From Mesobacillus subterraneus (lineage in GTDB: Bacteria > Bacillota > Bacilli > Bacillales > Cytobacillaceae): 64,000 nucleotides of DNA. Below, piece by piece: positions 33,998 to 43,675 of this stretch (its first letter is position 1; each line of letters starts with the position of its first letter). Both the position numbers and the translations under genes were made by a program. The stretch is from positions 4,030,001 through 4,094,000 of the forward strand of contig NZ_CP129019.1 of NCBI RefSeq assembly GCF_020524355.2, read 5' to 3'. The notes under the pieces are model-generated. The model searched no databases. It had not been told where the DNA came from and saw only the letters and a list, made by a program, of their open reading frames with translations.

Positions 33998-34620
33998 ACC
34001 CATCATCCTACTTAATATGGTTTTTAATTCCATCATTTTACATCATATCTCAAATTGACCTGTGAGGCAATTTTCCTGTCATCTATTCTACCGGATATAT
34101 CATAAACTACTTTATGTCTTTTTGCCAAAAAGAAACCTATTATTTAATCTAAGTGTTAACTATCATATTTTTCGAAAAACTCTTCCATTCATACTCGTTC
34201 TTTTTTACAATATAAAGAGAATGGTTACATAAATTGGAAACCCCTACCCGTTATTGTGATTGAAGGATGCAGCCTAGAGATCTTATTACCTGGTTACAAC
34301 CTGTACAAAAGTATAAGATACATGCTGCAATATTGATCTGCTCAATTGGACTTGTAGTTTTCTCATCCTTACACTGGTGATGCTCCAGCAAATGAGAATC
34401 AGCAGTGCATTCATATTGAAGTATACTGCTATATGATACAACAGACGTCAAAAACGGCATAATAGTTCCCGAAGGTTTTGACCAGTACAACTGCCTGCAG
34501 AACACATATTTTCAGCATTGTATACACTTATCAAGGATTGATTGACTCTGTAAAATAAAGATACTGACGAGGACTATTTTAGAATAAAATTCTCTAACTA
34601 GATTAAAAGGGTGACGTTAT
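33998..34620. other. Gap of ~620 bp between dgkB and plsY
   Basis: No gene with a ribosome site is visible. A minus-strand frame of 84 codons (34251-34505) is cysteine-rich and unlike anything I know; I treat it as non-coding. The end of the gap holds an AT-rich stretch with TTGATTGAC...TAAAAT that could be the plsY promoter. Confidence 0.4.
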
Positions 34621-35242
34621 ATGACTTGGATTTGTCTTTTAGCAGCTTATTTGGTCGGTTCCATTCCAACCGCTTTATTGATTGGCAAAATTTTTTTTTC
34701 ATGTTGATATCAGGGATCATGGCAGTAAAAACCCTGGCGCGACGAATACATTGCGGGTCATGGGCAAACGGGCGGCCATTATCGTGCTACTGGTGGATGT
34801 TGCAAAAGGGATGCTCGCCGCCTCTCTTCCGCTGATTTTCGACCTACCACTTGCACCGCTGTACGCCGGATTGATTGCCGTCATCGGCCATTGCTTTCCG
34901 ATTTTTGCGGGATTCCGAGGCGGCAAGGCGATTGCCACGACGGCAGGTGCACTGCTGATTGTTGATATCGGAATGTTCCTCGTTGTTTATGTGACTTTTT
35001 TTGCCGTCATATTCGTGACCAAATATGTGTTCATGGGTTCGATTTCTGTGGGAATCGCGATGCTGATTTTTTCTTTGTTCTCTCCGGACATTCATGAGCC
35101 ATTTATCTTTACTGCTTTTATTATATTTTTAATTTTCCTCCATCGTTCTAATCTGCAGAACTTTTTTAGCGGCAAGGAGCCTAAAATCAATGATAAAAAG
35201 GTCAAGGGTGACCGTCTGCCTCCAAAAGATCTTAAGATGTGA
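34621..35242 (+). CDS. plsY: Glycerol-3-phosphate acyltransferase PlsY (frameshifted)
   Basis: An integral membrane enzyme that transfers an acyl group from acyl-phosphate to glycerol-3-phosphate, starting phospholipid synthesis. About 206 residues after repair. The N-terminal MTWICLLAAYLVGSIPTALL and the loop DIRDHGSKNPGATNTLRVMG carry the catalytic Ser-Lys-Asn-Pro-Gly-Ala-Thr-Asn block; GHCFPIFAGFRGGKAIATT is the second active-site loop. The break is a T9 run at 34691-34699 (eight expected). A clear terminator follows at 35248. It faces plus, away from dgkB. Confidence 0.88.
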
Positions 35243-35247
35243 ATATT

Positions 35248-35280
35248 AACCATGGCTTTCCCGAGCCATGGTTATTCTTT
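35248..35280 (+). terminator. Rho-independent terminator of plsY
   Basis: 10-bp perfect stem AACCATGGCT/AGCCATGGTT with a TTCCCG loop followed by ATTCTTTT. Confidence 0.85.
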
Positions 35281-35438
35281 TGCACTATAAATATATTAGA
35301 AAAGTAAATTACTATTACTAGGATTGTAATTTTAACGAAAAAATAGATTGTTAATCATTTAAATGAAACGATAGAATATTATTTGTATTAGCAATATTTT
35401 TTCAATATTTTTTTCGCGATAACAAAGGGGGAAAGATT

Positions 35439-36903
35439 ATGTCCAACGAAATGTATCAAAGCATTGCCATCGGGATATATATGGCCGCGATGCTTTATAT
35501 CGGCTGGTATTCCTACAAAAAGACAAGTAATCTGACTGACTACATGCTTGGCGGCAGATCGCTTGGTCCGGCAGTCACAGCGCTTAGTGCCGGTGCAGCT
35601 GATATGAGCGGCTGGCTGCTGATGGGTCTTCCAGGGGGGAATTTATGTAAGCGGCTTAGCGAATGCATGGATTGCCATCGGATTGACCGTCGGCGCGTAT
35701 CTTAACTGGCTTTATGTAGCACCTCGACTTCGTTCTTACACACATGTAGCAAATGACTCCATCACGATTCCCAGCTTCCTTGAAAACCGTTTTAAAGATG
35801 ATACAAAGCTTTTAAGAATTGTATCCGGAATTGTTATCCTACTCTTTTTTACCTTCTACGTATCTGATGATATGAGGCTGGCTAAAGTAGCCAAGACCCC
35901 ATGCTGCGGTTGATATGATGCCGAGCAAGGTTGTCCCTTTGAATAAATCAAGCAATGCAGGGTCGATTGAACGGATGGTATCGAACGTTTCTGCAGGTCC
36001 CCCTGTTTTCGAGAAGCCGATAATCGGCACGAGCAACAAGGCGAGAAGCAACATCATCCCCTGGATAAAATCTGTGTAACTTACCGCAAGGAAGCCGTCG
36101 AATAGTGTATACGCTACAACTACAGCGGAAACAAGCAATAAGCCGGTATGGTAATCTAGATCGAATGAACTTTGGAAGAAAACAGCTCCGGCGACCATTC
36201 CGGGGCGATCACATCAATAAAAGAAACAAAGAGTGCAAGAAGAATCGGCATGGGCTGGATGATCTTTTCCTTAATTGGAGCAATATTGACAGCGTTGATC
36301 GGTCTTGCTTACTTTACACAGAATCCGGATGTTAAGCTGGATAACCCAGAAGCAGTCTTCATCGTGCTCGGTCAAATCTTCTTCCATCCGTTATTTTCCG
36401 GCCTTATGCTGGCAGCCGTTCTCGCAGCAATCATGAGCACCATCTCGTCCCAGCTGATCGTTACATCCAGCGCACTGACGGAGGACTTGTACAAAATCAT
36501 ATTCAAAAAAGAAAAATCAGATAAGCAGTACGTATTTTTCGGACGTTTGGCAGTACTCGCAGTAGCGATTATTGCTGCATCACTGGCATGGGTACAAAAC
36601 GACACAATTCTTGGCCTGGTTGCATACGCCTGGGCAGGATTTGGAGCAGCGTTCGGACCGATCATCATCCTGAGCCTGTACTGGAAGAAGATGACCAACT
36701 GGGGCGCGATTCTCGGTATGATTGCCGGTGCCGCTACCGTTGTCATCTGGAGCAATGTCGGCCTGAGCGATGTCATGTACGAAATCGTTCCAGGTTTCAT
36801 TATCAACCTGATCATTTCTATTGTTGTCAGCTTGGTAACATACAGACCAAATCCTGAGATTGAAAAAGAATTTGATATGAGTGTTGAGAACTTAAAATCA
36901 TAA
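35439..36903 (+). pseudogene. putP: putP/opuE-type Na+/proline symporter with internal inversion
   Basis: Three pieces of one sodium/solute symporter of ~490 residues: N-terminus at 35439 ([20 protein letters not shown]), a second frame from a +1 break in a G6 run (35634-35639) that includes TIPSFLENRF, and the C-terminal third at 36205-36903 (LAYFTQNPDVKLDNPE and later spans). The middle part, 35865-36201, is present but on the opposite strand: its minus-strand translation gives SVVVAYTLFDGFLAVSYTDF and LGYFSQPHI of the same protein. Both junctions lose a few codons. Not functional as written; could be an assembly or template-switch artefact. Confidence 0.88.
35865..36201 (-). other. Inverted internal segment of the symporter gene
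   Basis: A ~337-bp segment reads as PutP only on the minus strand (residues equivalent to the region just after the SIT-PSFLENR span up to FGQPHI). The left junction has TATC-TGAT-GATA, a short inverted repeat; the right junction lies at 36201-36205. It is not flanked by long inverted repeats or by a recombinase gene, so a programmed switch is unlikely. Confidence 0.8.
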
Positions 36904-36910
36904 TAGTAGA

Positions 36911-36950
36911 GATGCCACAGAGACCCTTTCTCTGTGGTATTTTTATTTCA
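36911..36950 (+). terminator. Rho-independent terminator of putP-type gene
   Basis: CCACAGAG/CTCTGTGG stem followed by TATTTTTATTT. Confidence 0.85.
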
Positions 36951-37031
36951 TTTTTCGATAAAATCTTACAGGATATTACATGTGATAGGTGGAATTTTTA
37001 TAAGAATTACAAAACTCTGAGGGGAAAAGTT

Positions 37032-37775
37032 ATGAAGAAGAAGCTATTAATCTACGGAACATCTGCAGTACTGTTTTTAAGCGTGCTCATTGCCATGGAT
37101 CGGTATAAATTATATAAGGAAGAAAAGCCACCCTTGCCAGTTGTAACGATTGAAGGTGAGAAAATTTCTGTCGTAACAGGAGAATACAATTGGCATGGAA
37201 CCAGGCAAACTTCTGAAGAACCAATTAAGCTGATGGCAGGAACGATTCCATCCAAGACCAAGGAAAGACAGGAGTTAACTGTAACCTTCCCCGCAGACAA
37301 AAAACCAAAACAAATCATGATTAACCAGGTCAATTCTGTTCCTGGTGCTGATAAACTATCAGCGCAAAGCGATACAATACTGATACCAAAAAGCCAGACT
37401 GTCCAGAACATACTCTTCCAGATCACAGCAGGCTGGGATGAGGAATTCAACTCTTTCAGCACCTATTTCGTCAACTTATCGATAGAAGACCTGCCTGATT
37501 TCTATGATTTCCTATCGAAGAATCCTGAGAAACTTTCTGTACTGACCATTGTTCCACGTGGAGAGTCAGAAAAGTATGACATTCCCGACGAAGTAAAGGC
37601 TAAGCTTGATTCCTTCCACATATCTGATGATATTAATAGTCTAAAAGAGCGTTATCCTGAACTGACGACAAACGTAACACCAGTCTATATGATCTTTACT
37701 AATACGCATCTTGCCATTTCAGTATTGGATAAGGAAGCACTCTTTAACATCATAATGGATGATGGTCTGGATTGA
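37032..37775 (+). CDS. Hypothetical membrane-anchored protein, 247 aa
   Basis: Start ATG 37032 with GGGGAAAAG upstream. One N-terminal membrane helix (KLLIYGTSAVLFLSVLIAM) is followed by an extracellular region of ~220 residues with alternating strands (PVVTIEGEKISVVTGEYNWH, then QELTVTFPADKKPKQIMINQ). No lipobox. The pattern resembles Bacillus exported proteins of unknown function. Not linked in strand to the LRR cluster that follows convergently. Confidence 0.65.
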   Translation: MKKKLLIYGTSAVLFLSVLIAMDRYKLYKEEKPPLPVVTIEGEKISVVTGEYNWHGTRQTSEEPIKLMAGTIPSKTKERQELTVTFPADKKPKQIMINQVNSVPGADKLSAQSDTILIPKSQTVQNILFQITAGWDEEFNSFSTYFVNLSIEDLPDFYDFLSKNPEKLSVLTIVPRGESEKYDIPDEVKAKLDSFHISDDINSLKERYPELTTNVTPVYMIFTNTHLAISVLDKEALFNIIMDDGLD

Positions 37776-37806
37776 CATAAAAGGCTCTTTTGCCAGGGCC
37801 TTTATG
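37776..37806. terminator. Bidirectional hairpin between convergent genes
   Basis: CATAAAAGGC pairs imperfectly with GGCCTTTATG between the convergent 247-residue gene and the SUKH gene. T-runs are weak on both strands. Confidence 0.4.
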
Positions 37807-37811
37807 CTCTC

Positions 37812-38354
37812 TTAATCAAAATCAAGATAGTCCTTATTCAAAACCAATCTCTCGCCTTCCTTGAACACTTCTTCCAGTAATTCCATCAAATTTGGATAAG
37901 TATCAATTGGCTTAAAACTCCTCATATCCATTTGAAGGATTTGGCCTTCTCCGTTATAGACAAAGAATGTTCCGGTGGCCATCGAATCCGCAAACACAAA
38001 TAAGCCATCCAGGCGTTTTCTATCGCGTGAATAAGGTGGGATATTTCGAAATGAAATTGGCTGATGAATCTGCTCCTCGATGGTCATCCCTTTATAACCG
38101 TCCTGTTTGCCTGCGACCCTCAATCTATCAAACAAGTAGCAGCCATTAGACGTTAACAGGAATTCTCTAAAGTCTTCTGGCAGATTGCCTATTTCCACTT
38201 CGAGTGAATTTAACTCTTCGAGGTTCAAAGGTTTTTGGATGTTAGTTTGCCAGCGGTCTTCGTACAGATTTCCATATAGGATTGTACCAGTCCTAAGTTT
38301 TTTCCGGTCATCTTGATAAAGCTTGTCTATCTTTTGCAGAAATTCATCATACAT
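37812..38354 (-). CDS. SMI1/KNR4 (SUKH)-family immunity-type protein
   Basis: A 180-residue protein of the SUKH superfamily: LEVEIGNLPEDFREFLLTSN with the family motif LP.DF..FL...NG (about residues 52-70), then FRNIPPYSRDRKRLDG and a LFVFADSMATGTFFVYNGE block. SUKH proteins usually protect the producer against polymorphic or contact-dependent toxins. No toxin is in the window; the gene is the last of a five-gene minus-strand cluster with LRR proteins. So it may be an orphan immunity gene or have a regulatory role. Confidence 0.8.
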   Translation of the reverse strand: MYDEFLQKIDKLYQDDRKKLRTGTILYGNLYEDRWQTNIQKPLNLEELNSLEVEIGNLPEDFREFLLTSNGCYLFDRLRVAGKQDGYKGMTIEEQIHQPISFRNIPPYSRDRKRLDGLFVFADSMATGTFFVYNGEGQILQMDMRSFKPIDTYPNLMELLEEVFKEGERLVLNKDYLDFD

Positions 38355-38372
38355 GGCTACAACTCCTGGAGT

Positions 38373-39035
38373 TTAATCAACTGTTATTGTACCTGCCCAC
38401 TGGCTGGATATCGAACGAACCTCGAAGGTTTGATGATCTTTCCAGGCTGCTTTTCCTAAAAACCTGGCATAGACCATTTCATTCGGAACCTCTTCCGCCA
38501 GTACCTTCTCTTTTATCATCAGGCCGTCTTTATCATCATATATCCTGGCAATGAGCTGAAAAGAGTTCACACTGTGTATCCCAAGTACTAATGCTGTATG
38601 CCTTTTATCCGGGCTCTTTTTAGGCGTGTTTTTTAATATAAACTGTGCCTGGTAATTATGTTCTTTAACCTTTTCAAGCGCATGAATGACAGGAGAGTAA
38701 TCCCAGTCCATTTCCCGAAAAACCGGGTCAATATAATCGTTGAAGATTCTTACATATTCCTCATATTTCTCTTCAACGGTATCAAGCTTCAAAAACTCAA
38801 TCGGATTATAAGGGATCTTCACAGTCCGCCCATTTTCAATTGTATAGTCATCAATTTCAATTTCTTTTACTTTATCAACGCAGTAAATACTTAAATACCT
38901 GTCTTCTTTGGTCTCAATCCCTTTTAAATATCTGCTCATCAATAATTGAAAGATTCTCGTTTGATGGTTAAAACCTATCTCGCCCTTGTTTGGCCTGTTG
39001 ATCATATCAGACAGCATAATTTCTTTCAGTTCCAT
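38373..39035 (-). CDS. Hypothetical protein, paralogue-like to the 41352 gene, 220 aa
   Basis: An acidic protein starting MELKEIMLSDMINRPNKGEI. Its second half (EMDWDYSPVIHALEKVKEHN, then LVLGIHSVNSFQLIARIYDD and VLAEEVPNEMVYARFLGKAA) aligns by eye with the protein encoded at 41352-42059 in order and spacing of motifs (NEYSWEHDVFNRITAEI, ...FSATLNIRDKKSGE, ...VLQERPHELIFNQYLGDL). I call them distant paralogues. No known family; the pair flanks two LRR genes. Function unknown; an effector-immunity or structural role is conjecture. Confidence 0.6.
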   Translation of the reverse strand: MELKEIMLSDMINRPNKGEIGFNHQTRIFQLLMSRYLKGIETKEDRYLSIYCVDKVKEIEIDDYTIENGRTVKIPYNPIEFLKLDTVEEKYEEYVRIFNDYIDPVFREMDWDYSPVIHALEKVKEHNYQAQFILKNTPKKSPDKRHTALVLGIHSVNSFQLIARIYDDKDGLMIKEKVLAEEVPNEMVYARFLGKAAWKDHQTFEVRSISSQWAGTITVD

Positions 39036-39056
39036 GGACTCTCACCTTTAAATTAT

Positions 39057-40100
39057 TTATTCAAAAACAAAGGTATCCAAAACTCCTTTATCTGTCTTGC
39101 CATACTTCTTTGCCAGTTCTTCAAACTGCTTATTTCTCTTATCACTGCCAAACCCAACTGATATCCTTTTCAGAGAAGGATTTCTTAATGCAGGCAAATA
39201 ATCTTCCACACTCATATTCATTGCTGACCAGTGTGTAAAAACCTCAAGGGCTGGAGCGTACTCTAGACTATTAAGCTCTTTCAACCCCTTCAAGTTATTT
39301 AAAGCAAGCTTCCGCAGTTTATGTAAATCAACCAGGGACGGAAATATTTTAACATTTGGCAGATTTTCAATCGTTACGTATTGAAGTCCAGTTAATGATG
39401 ATATAAATGATATATCACTTAACCCCCTGATTTGGAATAGCTCCAGATATTTTAATCCGTCCATACCTGCAATAGCATTAAAAGTTTTAATCCCGCCAAA
39501 ATTAATTGAAAGATGCGACAGTTTTTTTAACGGCTTCAAGAATTCCAGGTCACTGGTTGTTATGGACGTTAAGGTGATTTTTTCAATATTCATTAACTTC
39601 CCGACAATCTCAATATCTTTTGTGTGCCCTACAATCAAGAGTTCTTCAAGGTCCTTGAACCTTTCTATCGCAGATAGACTTTGTTTTTTTGACTTTGTTT
39701 GGCCAAGTATCAACTTCTGCAATCCATCTGGGACCAAAGATAAGACTTCAAAGGATTCCAGACTGAATATACTGAGGTTAAGTTCTGCCAAATTCTTTAA
39801 AGATGCGAGCGTTTCTACATTTTCTACCCTGTCATGACACTCAACATATAGGCGCCTTAAATTCGGAAGAAGATGAAGAAAGCTTAAATCACAAACAGTC
39901 TGGTAATACCCATAGACACGGAGAATTACGTCGCTCCGGTTTGAGAACAGGGTCTCGTTCAATTTCGTGAAAGTTTCAGGTTCAATATCACTAGAAAACT
40001 GGATAACTTGTAATTTTTTATTTTTTATTAACTCCGTGATTTCATCTGTAGTTAAACTCCCATTAATTTGTACACGGCCATCAGATGTTAAACTATACAT
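39057..40100 (-). CDS. Leucine-rich-repeat protein, 347 aa
   Basis: About nine leucine-rich repeats spread through residues ~45-300, with the pattern LxxLxxLxLxxN in short forms such as LPNLRRLYVECHDRVENVET, LKNLAELNLSIFSLESFEVL and LKKLSHLSINFGGIKTFNAI. No signal peptide or transmembrane segment, so cytoplasmic. It begins MYSLTSDGRVQINGSLTTDE, a short strand region unlike LRR. It lies between another LRR protein and an unknown gene in the minus-strand cluster. LRR domains serve protein-protein binding; the partner is unknown. Confidence 0.75.
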   Translation of the reverse strand: MYSLTSDGRVQINGSLTTDEITELIKNKKLQVIQFSSDIEPETFTKLNETLFSNRSDVILRVYGYYQTVCDLSFLHLLPNLRRLYVECHDRVENVETLASLKNLAELNLSIFSLESFEVLSLVPDGLQKLILGQTKSKKQSLSAIERFKDLEELLIVGHTKDIEIVGKLMNIEKITLTSITTSDLEFLKPLKKLSHLSINFGGIKTFNAIAGMDGLKYLELFQIRGLSDISFISSLTGLQYVTIENLPNVKIFPSLVDLHKLRKLALNNLKGLKELNSLEYAPALEVFTHWSAMNMSVEDYLPALRNPSLKRISVGFGSDKRNKQFEELAKKYGKTDKGVLDTFVFE

Positions 40101-40127
40101 TTACGCCTCCTTTTCGCATTATGACCT

Positions 40128-41348
40128 TTACCACTCTCTCCACTCTTCAGTGATGTCCTCATCCGCATCAAGACCAGCTTCTCGTGCTTTCTCATCAATA
40201 AACTCCCATAATTCTTCGCGCTCCAGTGTTTCTATAAAATAATTGTATTCTTCATTGAGTCTATTAAACTCGTTTACGACTTCTTTTACTTTCTTCAGGA
40301 TGGACTTTTCCGTCGGGATCTTCAAAGATTTAAGAGAAGAGACATACGTCTGAAGTGCTTTTTCCGAAGCTGCCAGAGCTTCCTCGGTGAACATATCATC
40401 GCCTGCCACCATTCGTTCTCTCCATAAAACGGTTGGCAATTTCTCATTTATCTGTGAGGCTGCCAAAATTTCAGTGTCCTTTTTCTTTACAGCTGTGTAT
40501 TCCTCTAGCCGATGGGTGTAATGTTTTTTCTGTGTAAAATAAACATGCTCAATACCTTCACAAGGATTTAAATCCCCATCAAGGACAGTAGTTCCCCCAA
40601 AAGCAAGCATTTTTAATCCAGGCAATTGACTGACAAACTGAATCGAAGGTATTTCCCCACAATCCATCATACTTAACTTCTCTAAATTCTTTAACTCTGC
40701 AATTGGGGTGAAATCACCGATTTTTTTACAGTTCTCTATTTCTAGAACTCTCAAGCTTTTTGATAGATCTTTAATATCCTTCAAATCATTAAAGGATCTT
40801 AAATAGTAAAGACCGAGCTTTCCCAAAATCCCCAATCCTTCTACCCCTTTTAATGAGATGATATTAGACTGGATCAGCTCCAGGAATTCCAGGTTCTTAA
40901 GTCCTGAAAATTGTTCAAGATTCTTAGTTATAGGCTTGTAGCTCCAGAGCACCATTTCTTTTAAGTTCTCAAGAGTCCCTAATTCCTTTGCTTTGGGTGG
41001 AAGCTGCCCATAAAGCACTTCAAGCGAAGGAATCCTTTCAAAATCAATCTCCAGAGATGGTCTCGTTTCATTAATTGACAGTGACTTTAGTTTTTTTAAA
41101 TGGTAAAGTCCTGAAACATCTTTTAAGTCTTCACCCCCAAGGGAAACCAACTCAATGTCAGGGCATTCACTTAAAAAATCTACTTGAGCCAGCTCATAAG
41201 AAATATCGACATTATTTATCTGATGTTCTTGAATATAGGCTATTGATTCCGTGATATTGTCCACATTAATTTTCACTGATACTTCGCCGTCGTCATCAAT
41301 CCGTATTCTTACATTGCCTTCCTTTAAAAATTTGACCATTTTGCACAA
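40128..41348 (-). CDS. Leucine-rich-repeat protein with C-terminal helical domain, 406 aa
   Basis: Residues ~20-50 form a strand-rich N-terminal part, residues ~55-265 carry about eight LRRs (LYHLKKLKSLSINETR, FSGLKNLEFLELIQSNIISL, AELKNLEKLSMMDCGEIPSI), and a FTQKKHYTHRLEEYTAVKKK segment leads into a ~110-residue acidic helical C-terminal domain not shared with the other LRR gene. Cytoplasmic by absence of a signal. The two LRR genes are 28 bp apart and probably cotranscribed. Function unknown. Confidence 0.75.
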   Translation of the reverse strand: MCKMVKFLKEGNVRIRIDDDGEVSVKINVDNITESIAYIQEHQINNVDISYELAQVDFLSECPDIELVSLGGEDLKDVSGLYHLKKLKSLSINETRPSLEIDFERIPSLEVLYGQLPPKAKELGTLENLKEMVLWSYKPITKNLEQFSGLKNLEFLELIQSNIISLKGVEGLGILGKLGLYYLRSFNDLKDIKDLSKSLRVLEIENCKKIGDFTPIAELKNLEKLSMMDCGEIPSIQFVSQLPGLKMLAFGGTTVLDGDLNPCEGIEHVYFTQKKHYTHRLEEYTAVKKKDTEILAASQINEKLPTVLWRERMVAGDDMFTEEALAASEKALQTYVSSLKSLKIPTEKSILKKVKEVVNEFNRLNEEYNYFIETLEREELWEFIDEKAREAGLDADEDITEEWREW

Positions 41349-41351
41349 CCT

Positions 41352-42059
41352 TTATATTTTTTCAATCAGCCACTTTGTTTTCCTGGCCTGGTAAGTCATT
41401 GTTATTGTTCTATCAGTAACCCATTTTAAATCACCTAAATATTGATTGAAAATCAGTTCATGCGGCCTCTCCTGGAGGACTTTTTTGCTTTTTATCAATT
41501 CACCTGATTTCTTGTCCCTGATGTTCAGCGTTGCACTAAAATAGTCTATGTCATGCGTACAAAACATCTCTGCCATATACTTTCTGTCAGGTGAGGATCT
41601 TTGTGCCCAAGTATACTCATTTACATAGTTTCGCTCTTTTATTTCAGCTGTGATCCGGTTGAAGACATCATGTTCCCATGAATACTCATTCGCAACTTTA
41701 ACGATTCCCTCATCGATTTTATTTAGAATAAGTGTTTTTTTATCAAAATCGGATAGAGAAAAATATGAATCTACGTCCAACTTTACCGAAACCTCAGTGA
41801 AACCATCTGTGGTGGTCTGCACTCCATCTCCTGGAAATTCCACACAATTGATCATAATTTTCTTTGACCTGTCATTCGGAAAGCGACCTAGTAAAAAAGT
41901 GTACAAACCGGCTATGCACCTAACCTGGTCTCGAAACAGCATTCTTTTTCTCTTCCAACCTTCTTCATAATCAAAGCGTAACGCTTCGGTCTCAGTAAGA
42001 GAATGCCTGGCCATTACCCTTTTGATATCTTCGTCTTTTTTTATATAAGGTAAATCCAA
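41352..42059 (-). CDS. Hypothetical protein, 235 aa, paralogue-like to the 38373 gene
   Basis: No ATG is available at the 5' end; TTG 42059 is used, though the frame continues upstream to a stop without an obvious start, so the N-terminus is uncertain. The protein resembles the 220-residue product encoded at 38373 in motif order (see there). A region RMLFRDQVRCIAGLYTFLLG precedes. It overlaps the LRR gene by a few bases only in spacing (3 bp gap). No family recognised. First gene of the LRR-SUKH cluster. Confidence 0.55.
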   Translation of the reverse strand: MDLPYIKKDEDIKRVMARHSLTETEALRFDYEEGWKRKRMLFRDQVRCIAGLYTFLLGRFPNDRSKKIMINCVEFPGDGVQTTTDGFTEVSVKLDVDSYFSLSDFDKKTLILNKIDEGIVKVANEYSWEHDVFNRITAEIKERNYVNEYTWAQRSSPDRKYMAEMFCTHDIDYFSATLNIRDKKSGELIKSKKVLQERPHELIFNQYLGDLKWVTDRTITMTYQARKTKWLIEKI

Positions 42060-42195
42060 ATCAATATCTCTAAGTAAAATAGAGGCCAGCCCCCTTTTGT
42101 GTTCTTAAGCTAATAATAGCACCAGCACGTTTGTAAGAATATGTATTTAAAGAACTATTTTTAACCCGACTTTCCCCCTTTCCCGGGAAATATCG

Positions 42196-42227
42196 ACAAA
42201 AAAGCTGGCGAATAAATCGCCAGCTTT
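42196..42227 (-). terminator. Rho-independent terminator of gatB
   Basis: AAAGCTGGCGA/TCGCCAGCTTT 11-bp perfect stem, ATAAA loop, T-run on the minus strand. Confidence 0.9.
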
Positions 42228-42232
42228 CGCTA

Positions 42233-43665
42233 TTATCTCTTATTCAATTCTTCAACAAGCAATTTGTTGACTAATGGCGGGTTTGCCTGACCTTTTGTTG
42301 CTTTCATGATTTGGCTGACAAGGAAGCCTTTGGCTTTGTCCTTGCCACCTTTGAAATCTTCTACAGATTGTGGGTTCGCATCGATGATTTCAGTGATGAT
42401 CTTGAGCAGCTCGCCTTCGTCGGAGATTTGGACAAGCCCCTTCTCTTTGACGATTTTCTCTGGGTCGCCGCCGTTTTCGATCAATTCCTTGAATACCTGC
42501 TTCGCGATTTTGGAGGAAATCGTGCCGTTCTCGATCAACTTGATCAAGCCAGCAAGCCCTTCAGGAGTCAGTGCTGTTTCATGCAGCTCTTTTGATTCTG
42601 ATTTCAAGTAGGCTGAGAATTCGCCCATCAGCCAGTTGGATGCCTGCTTTGGATCGGCTCCTGCTTTAACGGCAGATTCAAAGAAATCAGCCATTTCTTT
42701 TGATACCGTTAAAACTTCTGCATCATAAGCCGGCAGTCCCATCTCCTCGACATATCGCTTTTTCCGCTCGTCTGGCAGTTCAGGGATTTCCGCACGAACC
42801 CTTGCCTTCCACTCTTCATCAATATAAAGATCCGGAAGATCGGGCTCAGGGAAATAACGATAGTCATCTGAGCCTTCTTTTACGCGCATCAGGATCGTGG
42901 TGTTCGTCGCTTCATCAAATCGCCGTGTCTCCTGCTGGATTTCACGCCCAGCAAGGATTTCCTCTTCCTGACGCTTTTCTTCATGTTCAAGCCCTCTGCG
43001 GACAAAGTTAAACGAGTTCAGGTTCTTAAGCTCCGTTTTCGTGCCGAATTCCTTTTGCCCGACCGGCCTGATCGAGATGTTTGCATCACAGCGGAGTGAA
43101 CCCTCTTCCATTTTACAATCCGATACCCCCGTGTATTGGATGATTGACTTTAACTTCTCAAGATACGCATATGCCTCATCCGGAGTGCGTATATCGGGCT
43201 CCGATACGATCTCAACAAGCGGTGTTCCCTGGCGATTGTAGTCCACCAACGAATAGCCAGTGCCGTGTGTCAGCTTGCCGGCATCCTCTTCCATATGGAT
43301 ACGGGTAATACCGATTTTCTTTTTATAGCCATTAACCTCGATTTCGATCCAACCATTCTCACCGATCGGCTTATCGAACTGGGAAATCTGGTAGGCGTCT
43401 TCGGGTTGTCCGGGTAAAAATAGTTCTTGCGGTCGAATTTCGTATGTTCTGCGACTTCGCAGTTCAAAGCCATAGCGGCTTTCATAGCGTACTCAACCGC
43501 TTTTTTATTCACGACCGGCAGTACTCCAGGATATCCAAGGTCGATTACGCTTGTATTCGTATTCGGCTCGGCACCAAAATGGTTCGGACTCGCCGAAAAG
43601 ATTTTTGATTCTGTTTTTAATTCAACATGGACCTCAAGGCCAATTACCGTTTCAAACTTCATCAT
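42233..43665 (-). CDS. gatB: Asp/Glu-tRNA amidotransferase subunit B (frameshifted)
   Basis: Subunit of the GatCAB amidotransferase, which converts Glu-tRNA(Gln) and Asp-tRNA(Asn) to the amidated forms. Start is ATG 43665 ([16 protein letters not shown]) with GGGGTG upstream. The first frame carries the kinase-like domain up to [14 protein letters not shown], and the second resumes [20 protein letters not shown] and ends with the YqeY-like tRNA-binding tail. The break is near 43393-43405 (a net +2 or -1). Restored length (~477) equals the family norm. A terminator closes the operon. Confidence 0.9.
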
Positions 43666-43675
43666 TTTCACCCCT

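Noticed and set aside
34251..34505. 84-codon minus-strand frame between dgkB and plsY
   Set aside because: Cysteine-rich random-looking translation, no ribosome site, no recognisable domain.
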